A stretch of 20,296 nt of DNA from an uncultured Asticcacaulis sp. (GCA_946482045.1 CAMLPZ010000043.1:1-20296); one strand, 5' to 3'. Shown: positions 1 through 8,222, counted from the stretch's first letter. The notes: generated by a model not told the origin, from the sequence alone. Numbers and translations: made by a program.

Positions 1-72
1 TCGAGTCAGTACGCATAGCTGACGACGACATGCGACCTATTTCCGCAATTGGGATAAAGCAGAAGCCACGTT

Positions 73-921
73 CTATCGCCGCAAGACCTCAAGCCACGCC
101 CTTTGCTGAGCGCTGATCAGGCTGCCGGGCGTCAGCACGGCGTCCTTGAGCGCGTGGCGGATATCATCGGGCGTGTCGCTGAACGGCGCGCGCACCAGTT
201 CGGCCAGGAGCGCCCTGCCCTTCGCGACCGAAGTGGCATAGACTTCGAGGAAACTTGCGACGCTGACGTGGCTCGCCGGGTCGTCCATCCAGCAGTCGTA
301 GTCGGTGACGACGCAGACGGTGCAATAGGCCATCTGGGCCTCGCGCGCCAGGAAGGCTTCGGGCACATTGGTCATGCCGACGAGATCGCACGCCGCCGCG
401 TCCCGCAGGAAGAAGCTCTCAGCGCGGGTCCCCAGGCGCGGGCCTTCGACGCAGGCATAGGTCTTGTCCAGGTGCAGCGGCTGTCCGATGCGGGCCGCGG
501 CGGCGGCGATGTCGGCGCTTAATGCCGGACAGGCCGGATGGGCGGTCGAGACGTGCGCCGCCACGCCATTGCCGAAGAAGCTGTAGTCCCGCTTGCCGCG
601 CGTATGGTCGAAATACTGCGACACGACGGCCAGGTCGCCCGGCCGGATGTCTTCGCGCAGGGACCCCGCCGCCGACAAAGAAAAGACGCGCCGCGCACCC
701 AACTGTTTCAGGGCGAAGATATTGGCGCGGTAATTGACCTCATGCGGCAGCAGGCGGTGCCCTGCCCCGTGGCGCGCGAGGAACAGCAGCGGCTGCCCCA
801 GATACCGGCCTTCGACAACGGGTCCGGACGGCGCACCGAATGGCGTGTCGATCCGGTGTTCTGCGGTGATCTCAAGCCCGTCCAGCGCGTAGAAGCCGGA
901 GCCGCCGATGACGCTCAGCAT
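73..921 (-). CDS. mtnP: S-methyl-5'-thioadenosine phosphorylase (MTAP)
   Basis: A 282-residue cytosolic enzyme of the PNP/MTAP family. It cleaves S-methyl-5'-thioadenosine (the by-product of polyamine and homoserine-lactone synthesis) with phosphate to adenine and methylthioribose-1-phosphate. The start at 921 gives the family's N-terminus (MLSVIGGSGFY, phosphate-binding GGSGF loop) and has AAGGA about 12 bases upstream; the longer reading back to 1023 adds 34 residues unlike the family. Other visible motifs are RHG near residue 51, the HEVNYRAN stretch, the SAAGSL loop, the VGMTNVPEAFLAREA segment and VTDYDCW. The two Asp of TDYD are the residues that in MTAPs select a 6-aminopurine base, so MTA is favoured over methylthioinosine or guanosine. 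No other methionine-salvage gene is in the window. The neighbouring YdeI-family gene lies upstream on the same strand, 132 bases away, so co-transcription is possible but unproven. Confidence 0.93.
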   Translation of the reverse strand: MLSVIGGSGFYALDGLEITAEHRIDTPFGAPSGPVVEGRYLGQPLLFLARHGAGHRLLPHEVNYRANIFALKQLGARRVFSLSAAGSLREDIRPGDLAVVSQYFDHTRGKRDYSFFGNGVAAHVSTAHPACPALSADIAAAAARIGQPLHLDKTYACVEGPRLGTRAESFFLRDAAACDLVGMTNVPEAFLAREAQMAYCTVCVVTDYDCWMDDPASHVSVASFLEVYATSVAKGRALLAELVRAPFSDTPDDIRHALKDAVLTPGSLISAQQRAWLEVLRR

Positions 922-1053
922 GGGAGTGGTCCTTATGGAATCAGAGCGGCCACATTGGCGTAATTTCGTCGGGACTGGAACCGTGCGACGCATACGGTCC
1001 CGGTGAAAACGAAATATCCTCACCGGAGCGGCACGTGTTTCAGAAATAGCCGT

Positions 1054-1629
1054 CTACTGCCACGCCTCGCCGCGCGCCAGGGCGTCGAACATCCTGGTCA
1101 TCAGGGCCTGGCGTGTTTCTTCGCGCTTCACCGTCGTCAGGCGGTGGTACATGGCATAGCGCTGCGCCTTCTTGAGGCCGTCGAACGTCGCCTGGGCCGT
1201 GGCGTTCGCTGCGATCCGGTTGAGAAAAGCTTCGGGGAGTTCCATGGCCGAACTGGCCTGATAGGCGGCGTCCCAGCGCCCGTCGGCCCTGGCGGCTTCG
1301 ACGTGGATGAGGCCGGACGGCTGCATCCGCCCCTCAAGGATCAATCGTTCGCAGTGGTCGCGATTAATCTTCGACCAGATGGACTTCGCCTTTCGCGGGG
1401 TGAAGCGCTGGTACCAGGACACATCGTCATTGGCCTTCTTGATGCCGTCGATCCAGCCCCAGGCCAGGGCCTCGACCACCGCCTCGGCCCAGGTCAGCGA
1501 CGGCACGCCCGAGCCCTTCTTGTAGAGCTGAAGCCACAACTCGCTCTGCGAGGCGTGGTTGTCCAAAAGCCAGCCCGAAAAATCGGCGGGCGTGGCAAAG
1601 GCGCGAACGCGGGCGGGATCGACGTTCAT
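1054..1629 (-). CDS. YdeI/OmdA-family protein
   Basis: A 191-residue soluble protein of the YdeI/OmpD-associated (OmdA) family. Visible hallmarks are the N-terminal SELWLQLYKKGSG segment, the conserved AWGWIDGIKK and WYQRFTPRK stretches (about residues 57-80), and the C-terminal helical part containing KKAQRYAMYHRL followed by KREETRQALMTRMFDALARGE. The family has been linked to bacteriocin or peptide protection and outer-membrane homeostasis, but its biochemical activity is not established, so no reaction is assigned. The ATG at 1629 is preceded by GAGG with a 7-base gap, which supports this start. There is no signal peptide. It is followed by mtnP on the same strand; a short inverted repeat (980-998) lies between them but does not look like a strong terminator. 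Confidence 0.9.
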   Translation of the reverse strand: MNVDPARVRAFATPADFSGWLLDNHASQSELWLQLYKKGSGVPSLTWAEAVVEALAWGWIDGIKKANDDVSWYQRFTPRKAKSIWSKINRDHCERLILEGRMQPSGLIHVEAARADGRWDAAYQASSAMELPEAFLNRIAANATAQATFDGLKKAQRYAMYHRLTTVKREETRQALMTRMFDALARGEAWQ

Positions 1630-1676
1630 TCGGGGACCTCGAAGATTGATGAATCAGTTAAGAGTAGCCATTTCTT

Positions 1677-1908
1677 ATACCTCCCTGGCTTTGCCGGGGA
1701 GGGGGACCGCACGAGACCGTGCTTGCGCGGGCGAGATGCGGTGGTGGGGCTTCTTCTTTTCTAAACACATAGGCATTCAGCTGGACATCGGTAATGGCCA
1801 GTAGACACAATGGTGCTTTTAAACAAGAACCCCACCACCACATCTCACTCGCTATCTGACGATAGCTCGCTCGTGCGGTCCCCCTCCCCGGCAAAGCCAG
1901 GGAGGTAT
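1677..1908. repeat. Large imperfect inverted repeat (two intergenic repeat units facing each other)
   Basis: Positions 1677-1715 are an exact inverted match, 39 bases, to 1870-1908. After a diverged stretch, 1733-1755 again matches 1827-1846 inverted (GAGATGYGGTGGTGGGG core). The space between the arms is about 60 bases. Each arm carries its own hairpin (CCTCCC...GGGAGG, at 1680-1701 and 1884-1905), and the right arm has an extra small hairpin (CTATC/GATAG). The arms differ most in the middle, as two independent members of a dispersed intergenic repeat family would. I infer a mobile or REP-like repeat pair; the copy number elsewhere cannot be seen from this window. The repeat could also act as a bidirectional stem-loop between the YdeI and DUF559 genes. 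Confidence 0.85.
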
Positions 1909-1980
1909 CAGCGAACGGTCCTCTTTCTATTGCCACGCACAATAAATACTATCGTGCGCTCTCTTCTTTCCTGCCCCCAA

Positions 1981-2349
1981 ATGACTCAACCGCCAAAACG
2001 TAGAATCGCCCAGGCCCGCCGAATGCGGAAAGCGCTCACGGGGCCGGAATACCTTTTGTGGGAGCGGCTGAAGGTTCGTAGCGGCGATGGGCTGGTCTTC
2101 CGGCGGCAGCACCCGCTCGGCTCCTACATTCTCGACTTCTACTGCTTTAAGGCCCGGCTTGTGGTCGAAGTCGACGGTGCTCTCCACGGCGAGGACGCGC
2201 AGGCCGCGAAGGACGGCGCGCGAGACAACTGGCTGCGCGAGCAAGGCCTTGAGATCTATCGGATTCCGGCCGCCGAGGTGTACCGTGATGTTGATGGCAT
2301 AGCTGAAGGCGTCAGACTCCTGGCCATCGACCGCGCGGCCGAAAGATAG
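1981..2349 (+). CDS. DUF559 endonuclease-like protein (Vsr-like fold)
   Basis: A 122-residue protein with the full DUF559 signature: ARRMRKALTGPEYLLWERL (residues 12-30), FRRQHPLGSYILDFYC, LVVEVDGALH and the C-terminal LREQGLEIYRIPAAEV. The family has a PD-(D/E)xK nuclease-like fold related to very-short-patch-repair endonucleases; the Asp of ILDF and the Glu/Asp of VEVDG are the likely metal-binding positions. The substrate is unknown. The ATG at 1981 was chosen because homology begins just after it. The open frame runs back to 1810 through the repeat, which is not expected to be coding. No strong ribosome binding site precedes it. It sits directly downstream of the inverted repeat, an arrangement that may not be accidental. 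Confidence 0.85.
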   Translation: MTQPPKRRIAQARRMRKALTGPEYLLWERLKVRSGDGLVFRRQHPLGSYILDFYCFKARLVVEVDGALHGEDAQAAKDGARDNWLREQGLEIYRIPAAEVYRDVDGIAEGVRLLAIDRAAER

Positions 2350-2370
2350 GCAGGCCCTCGTTCAATCCGC

Positions 2371-2420
2371 TTGCCGTCCCGGCACACGAATGATATATGA
2401 TTCATATACATTTCATATAG
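2371..2420 (+). promoter_or_regulatory. Promoter and dyad operator of the ParD-like/MetAP operon
   Basis: A -35-like TTGCCG (2371-2376) is separated by 17 bases from a -10-like TATATG (2394-2399). The -10 lies inside a perfect 7-base dyad, TATATGA-T-TCATATA (2394-2408). The element TTCATATA recurs at 2412-2419, 11 bases (about one helical turn) after its first occurrence at 2401. The site is strikingly AT-rich against its surroundings. Ribbon-helix-helix antitoxins usually bind such short repeats to repress their own operon, so autoregulation by the gene at 2431 is the natural inference. Confidence 0.6.
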
Positions 2421-2430
2421 GACGCGCCAA

Positions 2431-2637
2431 ATGGGCATTGTAAACATTGACGACGAAATCCACGACCAGTTGCGCCGGGCCAGCAAGGTGTCGTGCCGCT
2501 CGATCAACGCGCAGGCCGAATACTGGATCAAGATCGGCCGCCTCTGTGAAACGCACCCGACCCTGACCTTTTCCGAAATCATCGAACGCGAAATGCGCGC
2601 CGCCGGGGTCGCCGCCCCGCCGCTGAGCCAGGCATGA
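2431..2637 (+). CDS. ParD-like antitoxin-family protein
   Basis: A 68-residue protein matching the ParD-like family (ribbon-helix-helix-type N-terminus). It opens MGIVNIDDEIHDQLRRAS, a beta-strand followed by a helix, then CRSINAQAEYWIKIGRLCE, the second helix that carries the AEYWIKIG motif typical of these proteins. The C-terminal part (TFSEIIEREMR) would be the partner-binding tail. The start has TAGGA (2418-2422) 8 bases upstream. The last codons overlap the next gene by ATGA, so the two are translationally coupled. Where a toxin would be expected, the next gene is a methionine aminopeptidase; no ParE-like toxin is present. The family assignment is fairly firm; a toxin-antitoxin role is not shown. 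Confidence 0.85.
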   Translation: MGIVNIDDEIHDQLRRASKVSCRSINAQAEYWIKIGRLCETHPTLTFSEIIEREMRAAGVAAPPLSQA

Positions 2638-3416
2638 CCAAGTCGCCCGAAGACCTGGCGCTGATGGCCGAGTCCGGGCGGCTGCTGTCCTCGGTGTTCG
2701 GCATGCTCGACGCCACGCCGCTGCTGGGCAAGACGACGCTTGAGATCAACGACATGGTCGAGCGCTATATCGTCGATGACCTCAAGGCGCGCCCCGCCAG
2801 CAAGGGCCAGTACGATTTTGCCTTCGTCATGAATACGTCGCGTAACAACGTGGTTTGCCACGGCGTGCCGTCCGCCGAAGACGTGCTGAGCGACGGCGAC
2901 ATCGTCAATTTCGATATCACCCTGGAAAAGAACGGCTTTATCGCCGACTCGAGCAAGATGTACGGCATCGGCCAAGTCCACGCGGCGGCGAAAAGGCTGA
3001 TGCGCACGACCTATGACGCGATGTGGCAGGGCATCCGCGCCGTGCGGCCGGGCGCGAAACTGGGCGATATCGGCTTCGCCATCGAACGCCACGCCAAGCG
3101 CCACGGCTATAGTGTCGTGCGCGACTATTGCGGCCACGGCATCGGCCGCGAGATGCACGAAGCGCCGCAGGTCCTGCATTTCGGCAAGCCAGGCACGGGG
3201 ATGACCCTGCGCGAAGGCATGGTCTTCACCATCGAACCCATGCTCAACCAAGGGCGGCGGCAGGTGCGGACGCTCGGTGACGGCTGGACGGTGGTGACGC
3301 AGGACGGCGCGCTGTCGGCGCAGTGGGAACACACTGTGGCCGTAACGCAATCCGGCGTGGCGGTCCTGACGCTCAGGCCGGAAGAGAAGAAGAAGGCCGG
3401 CCAGGGGAGCCTTTGA
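2634..3416 (+). CDS. map: Type I methionine aminopeptidase
   Basis: A 260-residue cytosolic metalloprotease that removes the initiator Met from nascent proteins. All expected residues are visible: the substrate-contact His76 (VCHGVP), metal ligands Asp94 (VNFDIT), Asp105 (IADSSKMY), His168 (CGHGIG), Glu201 (TIEPM) and Glu232 (QWEHT). This is the pita-bread fold of type Ia enzymes, without an N-terminal zinc-finger or SH3 extension. The start ATG overlaps the stop of the ParD-like gene (ATGA), so expression probably depends on that gene's translation. The IADSS version of the second-Asp motif and the pairing with a ParD-like protein suggest an accessory paralogue rather than the cell's only MetAP; the other copy cannot be seen here. 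Confidence 0.95.
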   Translation: MTKSPEDLALMAESGRLLSSVFGMLDATPLLGKTTLEINDMVERYIVDDLKARPASKGQYDFAFVMNTSRNNVVCHGVPSAEDVLSDGDIVNFDITLEKNGFIADSSKMYGIGQVHAAAKRLMRTTYDAMWQGIRAVRPGAKLGDIGFAIERHAKRHGYSVVRDYCGHGIGREMHEAPQVLHFGKPGTGMTLREGMVFTIEPMLNQGRRQVRTLGDGWTVVTQDGALSAQWEHTVAVTQSGVAVLTLRPEEKKKAGQGSL

Positions 3417-3504
3417 GGAAGCGACCTGACCGGCCAACGCCTTATGCCCGAAGAACAGGCACCGGCTGATTGTGGCGGATCAGGCATAAAAACCGAATAT
3501 GCTT

Positions 3505-3658
3505 AAAAGCTTAGCCGCATCAACGATCTCCAAGTCGTTCGCGCACTGGACGTCGGGCGCCCCCGACCGGACGCTACCGGCCAGTCATCTGGCCTCGGCC
3601 TGTTCATCGCCACGGCGCACGGCGGCGCGATTCGGTGATCTACAGCCGGACGCGCGGC
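3505..3658 (+). pseudogene. Remnant of a histidine kinase ATPase domain (frameshifted)
   Basis: No open gene is here, but translation in shifting plus-strand frames gives pieces in the order expected for the end of a HATPase_c domain. The frame at 3532 reads KSFAHWTSGAPDRTLPAS (F-box-like). The frame at 3579-3638 reads GLGLFIATAHGGAIR (the G2 box and the AHGG that follows). After a one-base shift, [10 protein letters not shown] reads like the last strand. Two frameshifts and a short internal deletion would be needed, and the piece is cut off by the convergent Rieske gene. This is weak but ordered similarity, so it is reported as a probable gene relic. Confidence 0.4.
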
Positions 3659-3659
3659 T

Positions 3660-5216
3660 TTAAACCTCAACCTTCTGCAGCGGCTTCACCGCCGGGCCTT
3701 GCAGGACCTGGCCGTTGATGTCGAACTGCGAGCCGTGGCACGGGCAGTCCCAGCACGTCTCGAAGCTGTTCCAATGGACAACGCAGCCGGCGTGGGTGCA
3801 GGTGGCGCTGCACACATGCAGCCGCCCGAAGGCGTCGCGATATGCCGCCACCTTGCCCAGGCCACGACGGCACAAGGCCCCCTGCCCCGGTTTTATGTCG
3901 TCGAACGATCCCACCTCGACCGCGCCGTCGTGGTCATGATTGCCAGCGGGCAGGACGTGTTCGGCCACAGACTTGGCGACAGTCAGGTTTTCCACGATGT
4001 AGTCGCCGACCGTCGCGGGCCGTGTCGGCTTGCGCTTCGGCTCATAGAGCGAAGCCCACGGATTGTCGCGGCCTTCGAGCAGATCACGCAGGATCAGCCC
4101 CGCCGCCGCCCCGGTCGTCAGGCCTTCGCCGGAATCGCCGGTCACCAGGTAAACATGGTCATAATCCGGCGACTTGCCGATATAGGGCGCGAAGTCGGCG
4201 GGTTCATAGACCTGGCCCGACCAGCCCATGAGGCGCGCGCGCACGCCGGGATAACGTTCGCGCGCCCAGGCTTCCAAAGCATCAAGCCGCGCTTCGCCGT
4301 CGTCGGCCTCGCCTGACTTATGGTCCTCGCCGCCGACGATAAGGATGTCATGGTCGGGGCACGGCTGGATGCGGACATAGTGATAACCGGGCTCAACCGT
4401 ATCCCACAGCAGGATGTCCGGCACGGAGCCCTTTTCGACCGACAGCGCGACGACGTAAGAGCGGTACGGCGCCTGCTTGGTGTGCATCGGGATCATCAGA
4501 TGAAACGGCGTGTTGGTGGCAACGACGACCTGGCGCGCGACGACATGGCGGCCGTCTTCCAGGTTGGCGGTCACCTTACCGTCCTTCTCCTTGAGGTTTT
4601 CCACCGCGATGTCCTCATAGAGATGCGCACCCCCGGCCTTCAGCGCATCGACCAGGCCGTTCAGGTATTTCAGTGGATGAAAGCGCGCCTGGCGCGGAAA
4701 ACGCAGGCCCGGCAGGGTCGGATGGCCGGGAATGCCGCCGGACTCGACCCACGTCACGTCGCTATAGCCAATCCTGTGGACCGCCTCCAGCTCGTCCTTG
4801 AGGTATTTGCCGTCTTCGATCCTGGCTGGCACGAAATAGCCGTCGACGCGCGCGAAGTCACAGTCAATGCCCTCGACGGCAGCGATAGCCTCGATGCGGT
4901 CGACGGCGGCCGACTGGCTTTGGTAATACTGCCGCGCCGCGTCCTGCCCCAGCATCTTGATCAGTTCGTCGTAATAGTCGTCGCATGCGACGGCCAGATG
5001 GGCGCTGGTGCGGGCGGTCTGGCCGCGCCCGAACTTGCCGCGATCGACCACGACGACGTCGCGCCCCTGCTTCATCAGCTCATAGGCGGTGGACAGGCCG
5101 GCGATACCGGCGCCGATCACCAGGACGTCGGCGGCGACATCATTGGGCATGTGCTCACAGAACGGCGCCGGGACATCCATCCACAGTGACCAGCTGGCTT
5201 CAACGTCAACATTCAT
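3660..5216 (-). CDS. FAD-dependent oxidoreductase fused to a Rieske [2Fe-2S] domain
   Basis: A 518-residue protein with two parts. The N-terminal ~400 residues are a DAO/DadA-type FAD oxidoreductase: the dinucleotide-binding GAGIAG lies at residues 35-40, followed by [20 protein letters not shown], a typical flavin-contact stretch, and [10 protein letters not shown] near the end of the domain. The C-terminal ~80 residues are a Rieske domain with Cys473-x-His475 (CTHAGC) and Cys491-x2-His494 (CPCHGS), a full set of iron-sulfur ligands. This fused architecture is known in bacteria, but its substrate is not established. There is no signal peptide, so it is probably cytosolic. The ATG at 5216 has GAGGA 9 bases upstream, better placed than for the alternatives at 5231 and 5234. 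The gene stands alone and converges with the kinase relic. Confidence 0.92.
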   Translation of the reverse strand: MNVDVEASWSLWMDVPAPFCEHMPNDVAADVLVIGAGIAGLSTAYELMKQGRDVVVVDRGKFGRGQTARTSAHLAVACDDYYDELIKMLGQDAARQYYQSQSAAVDRIEAIAAVEGIDCDFARVDGYFVPARIEDGKYLKDELEAVHRIGYSDVTWVESGGIPGHPTLPGLRFPRQARFHPLKYLNGLVDALKAGGAHLYEDIAVENLKEKDGKVTANLEDGRHVVARQVVVATNTPFHLMIPMHTKQAPYRSYVVALSVEKGSVPDILLWDTVEPGYHYVRIQPCPDHDILIVGGEDHKSGEADDGEARLDALEAWARERYPGVRARLMGWSGQVYEPADFAPYIGKSPDYDHVYLVTGDSGEGLTTGAAAGLILRDLLEGRDNPWASLYEPKRKPTRPATVGDYIVENLTVAKSVAEHVLPAGNHDHDGAVEVGSFDDIKPGQGALCRRGLGKVAAYRDAFGRLHVCSATCTHAGCVVHWNSFETCWDCPCHGSQFDINGQVLQGPAVKPLQKVEV

Positions 5217-5683
5217 TTGAACAGTCCTCATCACCGTGGCGGCCGGCGCAAGGTAATGAGGCGGTGATAAGTTCGATATAAAGAGCCCCCGCGCCTGGAT
5301 AATTTGGCGGTAAATGGCAGGCGGACGTGAGGCGTCGACATTCCTTTTCGGAAAACGGAATCTCGAATCACCATCATCGGTTCCATTTCTTCAAATGGCG
5401 CTGCTTTCAGAGCTCAGTTGGCTGGCATCTGATCGCGTTGGCCAACAAATGATCAAACTCGAAATCTGGTAGCCAAATCTCAAGTTCGTATCGCCGCCGA
5501 TTTCAGTCCTTTCTGGCGCCGGTCAGCTCAAGGGATGGACACGTGCTTGTCGCCAACCCAGTGTAGCCAGAATATAACGCGGCTATTTTCAAATCGTCCG
5601 CGAAGTGTCATTTTGCCTTGTCAGGGGATGCGCTGCGCGGCGGTGAGCTGGCGACATTGGGGATACAACGGGAACGGGGCACA
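5217..5683. other. Intergenic region with several short dyads between divergent genes
   Basis: No credible gene is visible in these 467 bases, which lie between two divergently transcribed genes and must hold both promoters. Three dyads stand out: an imperfect palindrome at 5340-5361 (ATTCC...GGAAT), CCATTT-cttc-AAATGG at 5383-5398, and GTTGGCCAAC at 5437-5446. A possible promoter for the Sel1 gene is TTGTCG (5547-5552) with AATATA (5571-5576), spacer 18. None of these matches a regulator site that I can name. Confidence 0.5.
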
Positions 5684-7189
5684 ATGGGTCTTTCAAGATA
5701 TTTAGCCGCCGCTTTGCTCGCGGCGGGTTTGGTCATCGGCTCAATGGCGGCGGCGGCCGATCTGCCGGGCGACAAGGACGTTGCGGCCGGACAAAAGGCA
5801 TTGAGCGCAGGCGACAGCGACGGCTGGCGCGTTAACGTTGAGAAAGCCGCGAAGAAGGGTAATGTTTTCGCCATGGCTGAGCTCGCCGCGGCCTATTTCT
5901 ACGGCGATCCTTTGGAACTCGACTGGAAGCGGTCGGCTTACTGGGCCGAAATGGCGGCGGCAAAGGGCGATGCAAGGGCCAATTTCTTCATAGCGCGGAT
6001 ATACGCCAGTCCCAGACAGGATATCGAGCGGCCATATCCGTTCGACGAGGCGAAAGCCGTTCCGTACTTCGAGAAAGCCTTTGATGGTGGCTTCGGGTCC
6101 GCCGGCGCGTTTCTCGGATACTATTACGCGAGCGGCAAGGCCGGTCTGCCGGTCGACCAGGCTAAGGCCGCCTACTATTATCGCCCGGCCGTCTTCGAAG
6201 GCTATTCCTCGGCGGCGGTCAATCTTGGCCTCCAGTACGAACGCGGTGAGGGCGTGCCCAAGGATCTGCGCGCCGCCAAGGTCATGTACCTGATCGCCGC
6301 CCAGATGGGCGAACCCAAGCCGATCGAGTGGCTGGCGGACATGGCCGAAACCGCGCCGCTGGCCCCAGAGGTCAACGCAATCTACGCCCAGGGCGAACAA
6401 CTGATCATCAAATCCGCCACCGATGCCGAGCTCAGCGCCAACAAGGTCAAGGCCATGGCCTTTACGCGCGACGCTGCCGAACGCGGTCACGCGACGGCGA
6501 TTGCCGCTATGACCGACGCCCACCAGTACGGCCGCGACGGCGTAGAGCAGGACTACGACTGGGCGCGCAAATGGGCGTTGACGGGCGCGGAGCTGGGCAA
6601 CGATGTATCCATGACCATTGTGGCGCAGTACTTCCTCAAGGGCACCGGCGGCCCCGTCGACCTGAAGGCCGGGCGCTTCTGGATGGAACAGTCGGCATTG
6701 TCCGGCAACAGCCTGGCCATGTTTTACCTGGCCCAGATCTATGACGGCGATTACGGCTTCCCGCAGAACGATGCCCTCGCCATATACTGGTACAAGCAGG
6801 CCTATGCGAAAGGGAGCATCAAGGCAGAGAAGGTTTTGAAGGACCGCGGCCTTCTTAGACTGGCGCCTGAACAAGAGGCCTTTATCGACCGCATTGAGCG
6901 GGACGGGCCGCGCCGGACCTCGGCTTCGGACTTCGCCTTCGATGTGGCGCAGTATTGCAAGTTTGGCGGCAAAAAATGCCACGAACTGTCGGTTGCGTCG
7001 CGCCGCTTCATGGAAGATCAGAACGCCTCGGCGGCCGAAGCCAACATGCAGCGCATCTGGAACCTCAACAGCGACAAGACCAGCGACGCCGAGGCCCGCG
7101 CCAGGAGCGAATGCACGCGGCGCAAGACCGAGAACCTGCAGCGATACACCTATGGCCAGCAGGACTGGTACTATGTGGGAGGGTGTTAA
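5684..7189 (+). CDS. Exported Sel1-repeat protein
   Basis: A 501-residue protein. Residues 1-25 form a signal peptide (MGLSRYLAAALLAAGLVIGS, then a small-residue cleavage region AAAAD). The mature part is a chain of Sel1-like (TPR-related) helical repeats, recognisable by units such as GNVFAMAELAAAYFYGD, EGYSSAAVNLGLQYERGEG, LGNDVSMTIVAQYFLKGTGG and SGNSLAMFYLAQIYDGDYG, spaced about 36 residues apart. The last ~80 residues are a separate domain with four Cys (YCKFGGKKC; two more near the C-terminus) that I do not recognise. Sel1 proteins act as protein-binding scaffolds, often in envelope or stress functions; the partner here is unknown. The start at 5684 was chosen for the signal peptide; the upstream TTG at 5618 would bury it. 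The gene appears to be monocistronic. Confidence 0.9.
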   Translation: MGLSRYLAAALLAAGLVIGSMAAAADLPGDKDVAAGQKALSAGDSDGWRVNVEKAAKKGNVFAMAELAAAYFYGDPLELDWKRSAYWAEMAAAKGDARANFFIARIYASPRQDIERPYPFDEAKAVPYFEKAFDGGFGSAGAFLGYYYASGKAGLPVDQAKAAYYYRPAVFEGYSSAAVNLGLQYERGEGVPKDLRAAKVMYLIAAQMGEPKPIEWLADMAETAPLAPEVNAIYAQGEQLIIKSATDAELSANKVKAMAFTRDAAERGHATAIAAMTDAHQYGRDGVEQDYDWARKWALTGAELGNDVSMTIVAQYFLKGTGGPVDLKAGRFWMEQSALSGNSLAMFYLAQIYDGDYGFPQNDALAIYWYKQAYAKGSIKAEKVLKDRGLLRLAPEQEAFIDRIERDGPRRTSASDFAFDVAQYCKFGGKKCHELSVASRRFMEDQNASAAEANMQRIWNLNSDKTSDAEARARSECTRRKTENLQRYTYGQQDWYYVGGC

Positions 7190-7316
7190 TGGCACGTCCC
7201 ATCGGCACGGAGCCGTAAGGTGCAACAGAACGCGGCTTATCACTCCAAGCGTCTTGATGTCCGCTTCCTGACAGGGTTGATAAACCTTCCGGGATGTCTC
7301 CTTTAGGCGCAAGGCG

Positions 7317-7721
7317 ATGTTCGCCCCGCTGGTGGCTCCCGATCTGTCCTTCCTGCCGCATTGGCAGGCCTTTCTTGAGGACTGGGCCGACGATGCTGAA
7401 CCGCCACTTTATCTGGCGCTGGGCGAGCTGGCCCGGCAACTCGCCTACCAGCTCAGGGCGGGCGACGTGGCAAACTTTGAAGCGGTATTTGCGGTCGTCG
7501 AACAGTGGCACACTCACGGCGATGCCTGGGTCCGCGAAGCCGCGACCATAGGATTGCTGGAAGGGCTACAGGGGACACTCGACCTTCTCGAAAGCTGCCG
7601 GCGCGGCGACGATCCCCCCGTTCCCCTGGTCACGCCGTGGCTGGGACCGGAAACGCAGCGGTGGTGGGACCGGCTCATACGGTTCTGGCATGGCGATCCA
7701 GGCGCCTGGCAAGACGCATAG
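7317..7721 (+). CDS. Hypothetical helical protein, DUF7674-like
   Basis: A 134-residue acidic soluble protein with no signal peptide. It is predicted to be mainly helical (PHWQAFLEDW, LYLALGELARQLAYQL, FEAVFAVVEQW, VREAATIGLLEGLQG) and ends with LGPETQRWWDRLIRFWHGD. The pattern of a helical repeat around a G-D-xx-V-R-x-A-A-x-x-G-x-L-E-x-L-Q core followed by a LGPxxxxWWxxLxxFW tail resembles the uncharacterised DUF7674 proteins, from memory only. Its function is not known. AAGG lies only 2 bases before the ATG, so the start is uncertain. It converges with the next gene, leaving 3 bases between the stop codons. Confidence 0.78.
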   Translation: MFAPLVAPDLSFLPHWQAFLEDWADDAEPPLYLALGELARQLAYQLRAGDVANFEAVFAVVEQWHTHGDAWVREAATIGLLEGLQGTLDLLESCRRGDDPPVPLVTPWLGPETQRWWDRLIRFWHGDPGAWQDA

Positions 7722-7724
7722 GGG

Positions 7725-8090
7725 TCAGAGGCTGTCCACGACGGTGACATACGGCTGGACGCGCCGCACCAACGCGTCCAGCACCGCCCGGTCGGCGTGC
7801 ATGACGGACAGATAACCCAGGCAATACTCGAAATAGATGTCGAGCGTCGCCGCACCGAAACGCAGCGTCCCTTCGATGAAGTCTTCGCCATCCTCATAAG
7901 GCGGCAGGAGAAGGTCAACATCGGCGTCCTGCCCCAGCACCTCCGCGACGGTTCGCAACACGGCGCGGAACGGCGTATAGAAGTCGAAGGCGCCCCCTGC
8001 CCAGAACACGGCTTCCCAATATCTGTCATGCGTTTCGCGTTTGACGGTAAGCGGTGAGTGCACGCGGATGGCGGCATGTGTCGGTGTCAC
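7725..8090 (-). CDS. Hypothetical protein, convergent with the DUF7674-like gene
   Basis: A 121-residue soluble protein that I do not recognise. It appears to be an alpha/beta protein with an aromatic, acidic core: RYWEAVFWAGGAFDFYTPF, LLLPPYEDGEDFIEGTLRFG, TLDIYFEYCLGYL. The GTG at 8090 is chosen because AGGAG sits 5 bases before it. The ATG at 8111 would add 7 residues and place that ribosome binding site inside the gene. Small, acidic, single-domain proteins of this kind are often immunity or antitoxin-like proteins, but nothing here proves that. There is no toxin partner next to it. Confidence 0.75.
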   Translation of the reverse strand: MTPTHAAIRVHSPLTVKRETHDRYWEAVFWAGGAFDFYTPFRAVLRTVAEVLGQDADVDLLLPPYEDGEDFIEGTLRFGAATLDIYFEYCLGYLSVMHADRAVLDALVRRVQPYVTVVDSL

Positions 8091-8222
8091 GGCATCTCCT
8101 GATTTTGCCATCTATCGCATGCAACGACGGGCCACGGCCATTTGCATCGACACCACCCTGCCACCTTGGAAGCGTGAATTGTGGGCGTGAGGCCCGGCTC
8201 AGAGGGCTACCGCGTCCGAAGT

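Noticed and set aside
980..998. ACCGT...ACGGT inverted repeat between the YdeI and mtnP genes
   Set aside because: Only 5 bases per arm with no T run; not strong enough to call a terminator.
2256..3437. 393-residue open frame on the minus strand
   Set aside because: Covers the MetAP and ParD-like genes in antisense; no recognisable domain.
5741..7312. 523-residue open frame on the minus strand
   Set aside because: Antisense to the Sel1-repeat gene, which has a signal peptide and clear repeats.
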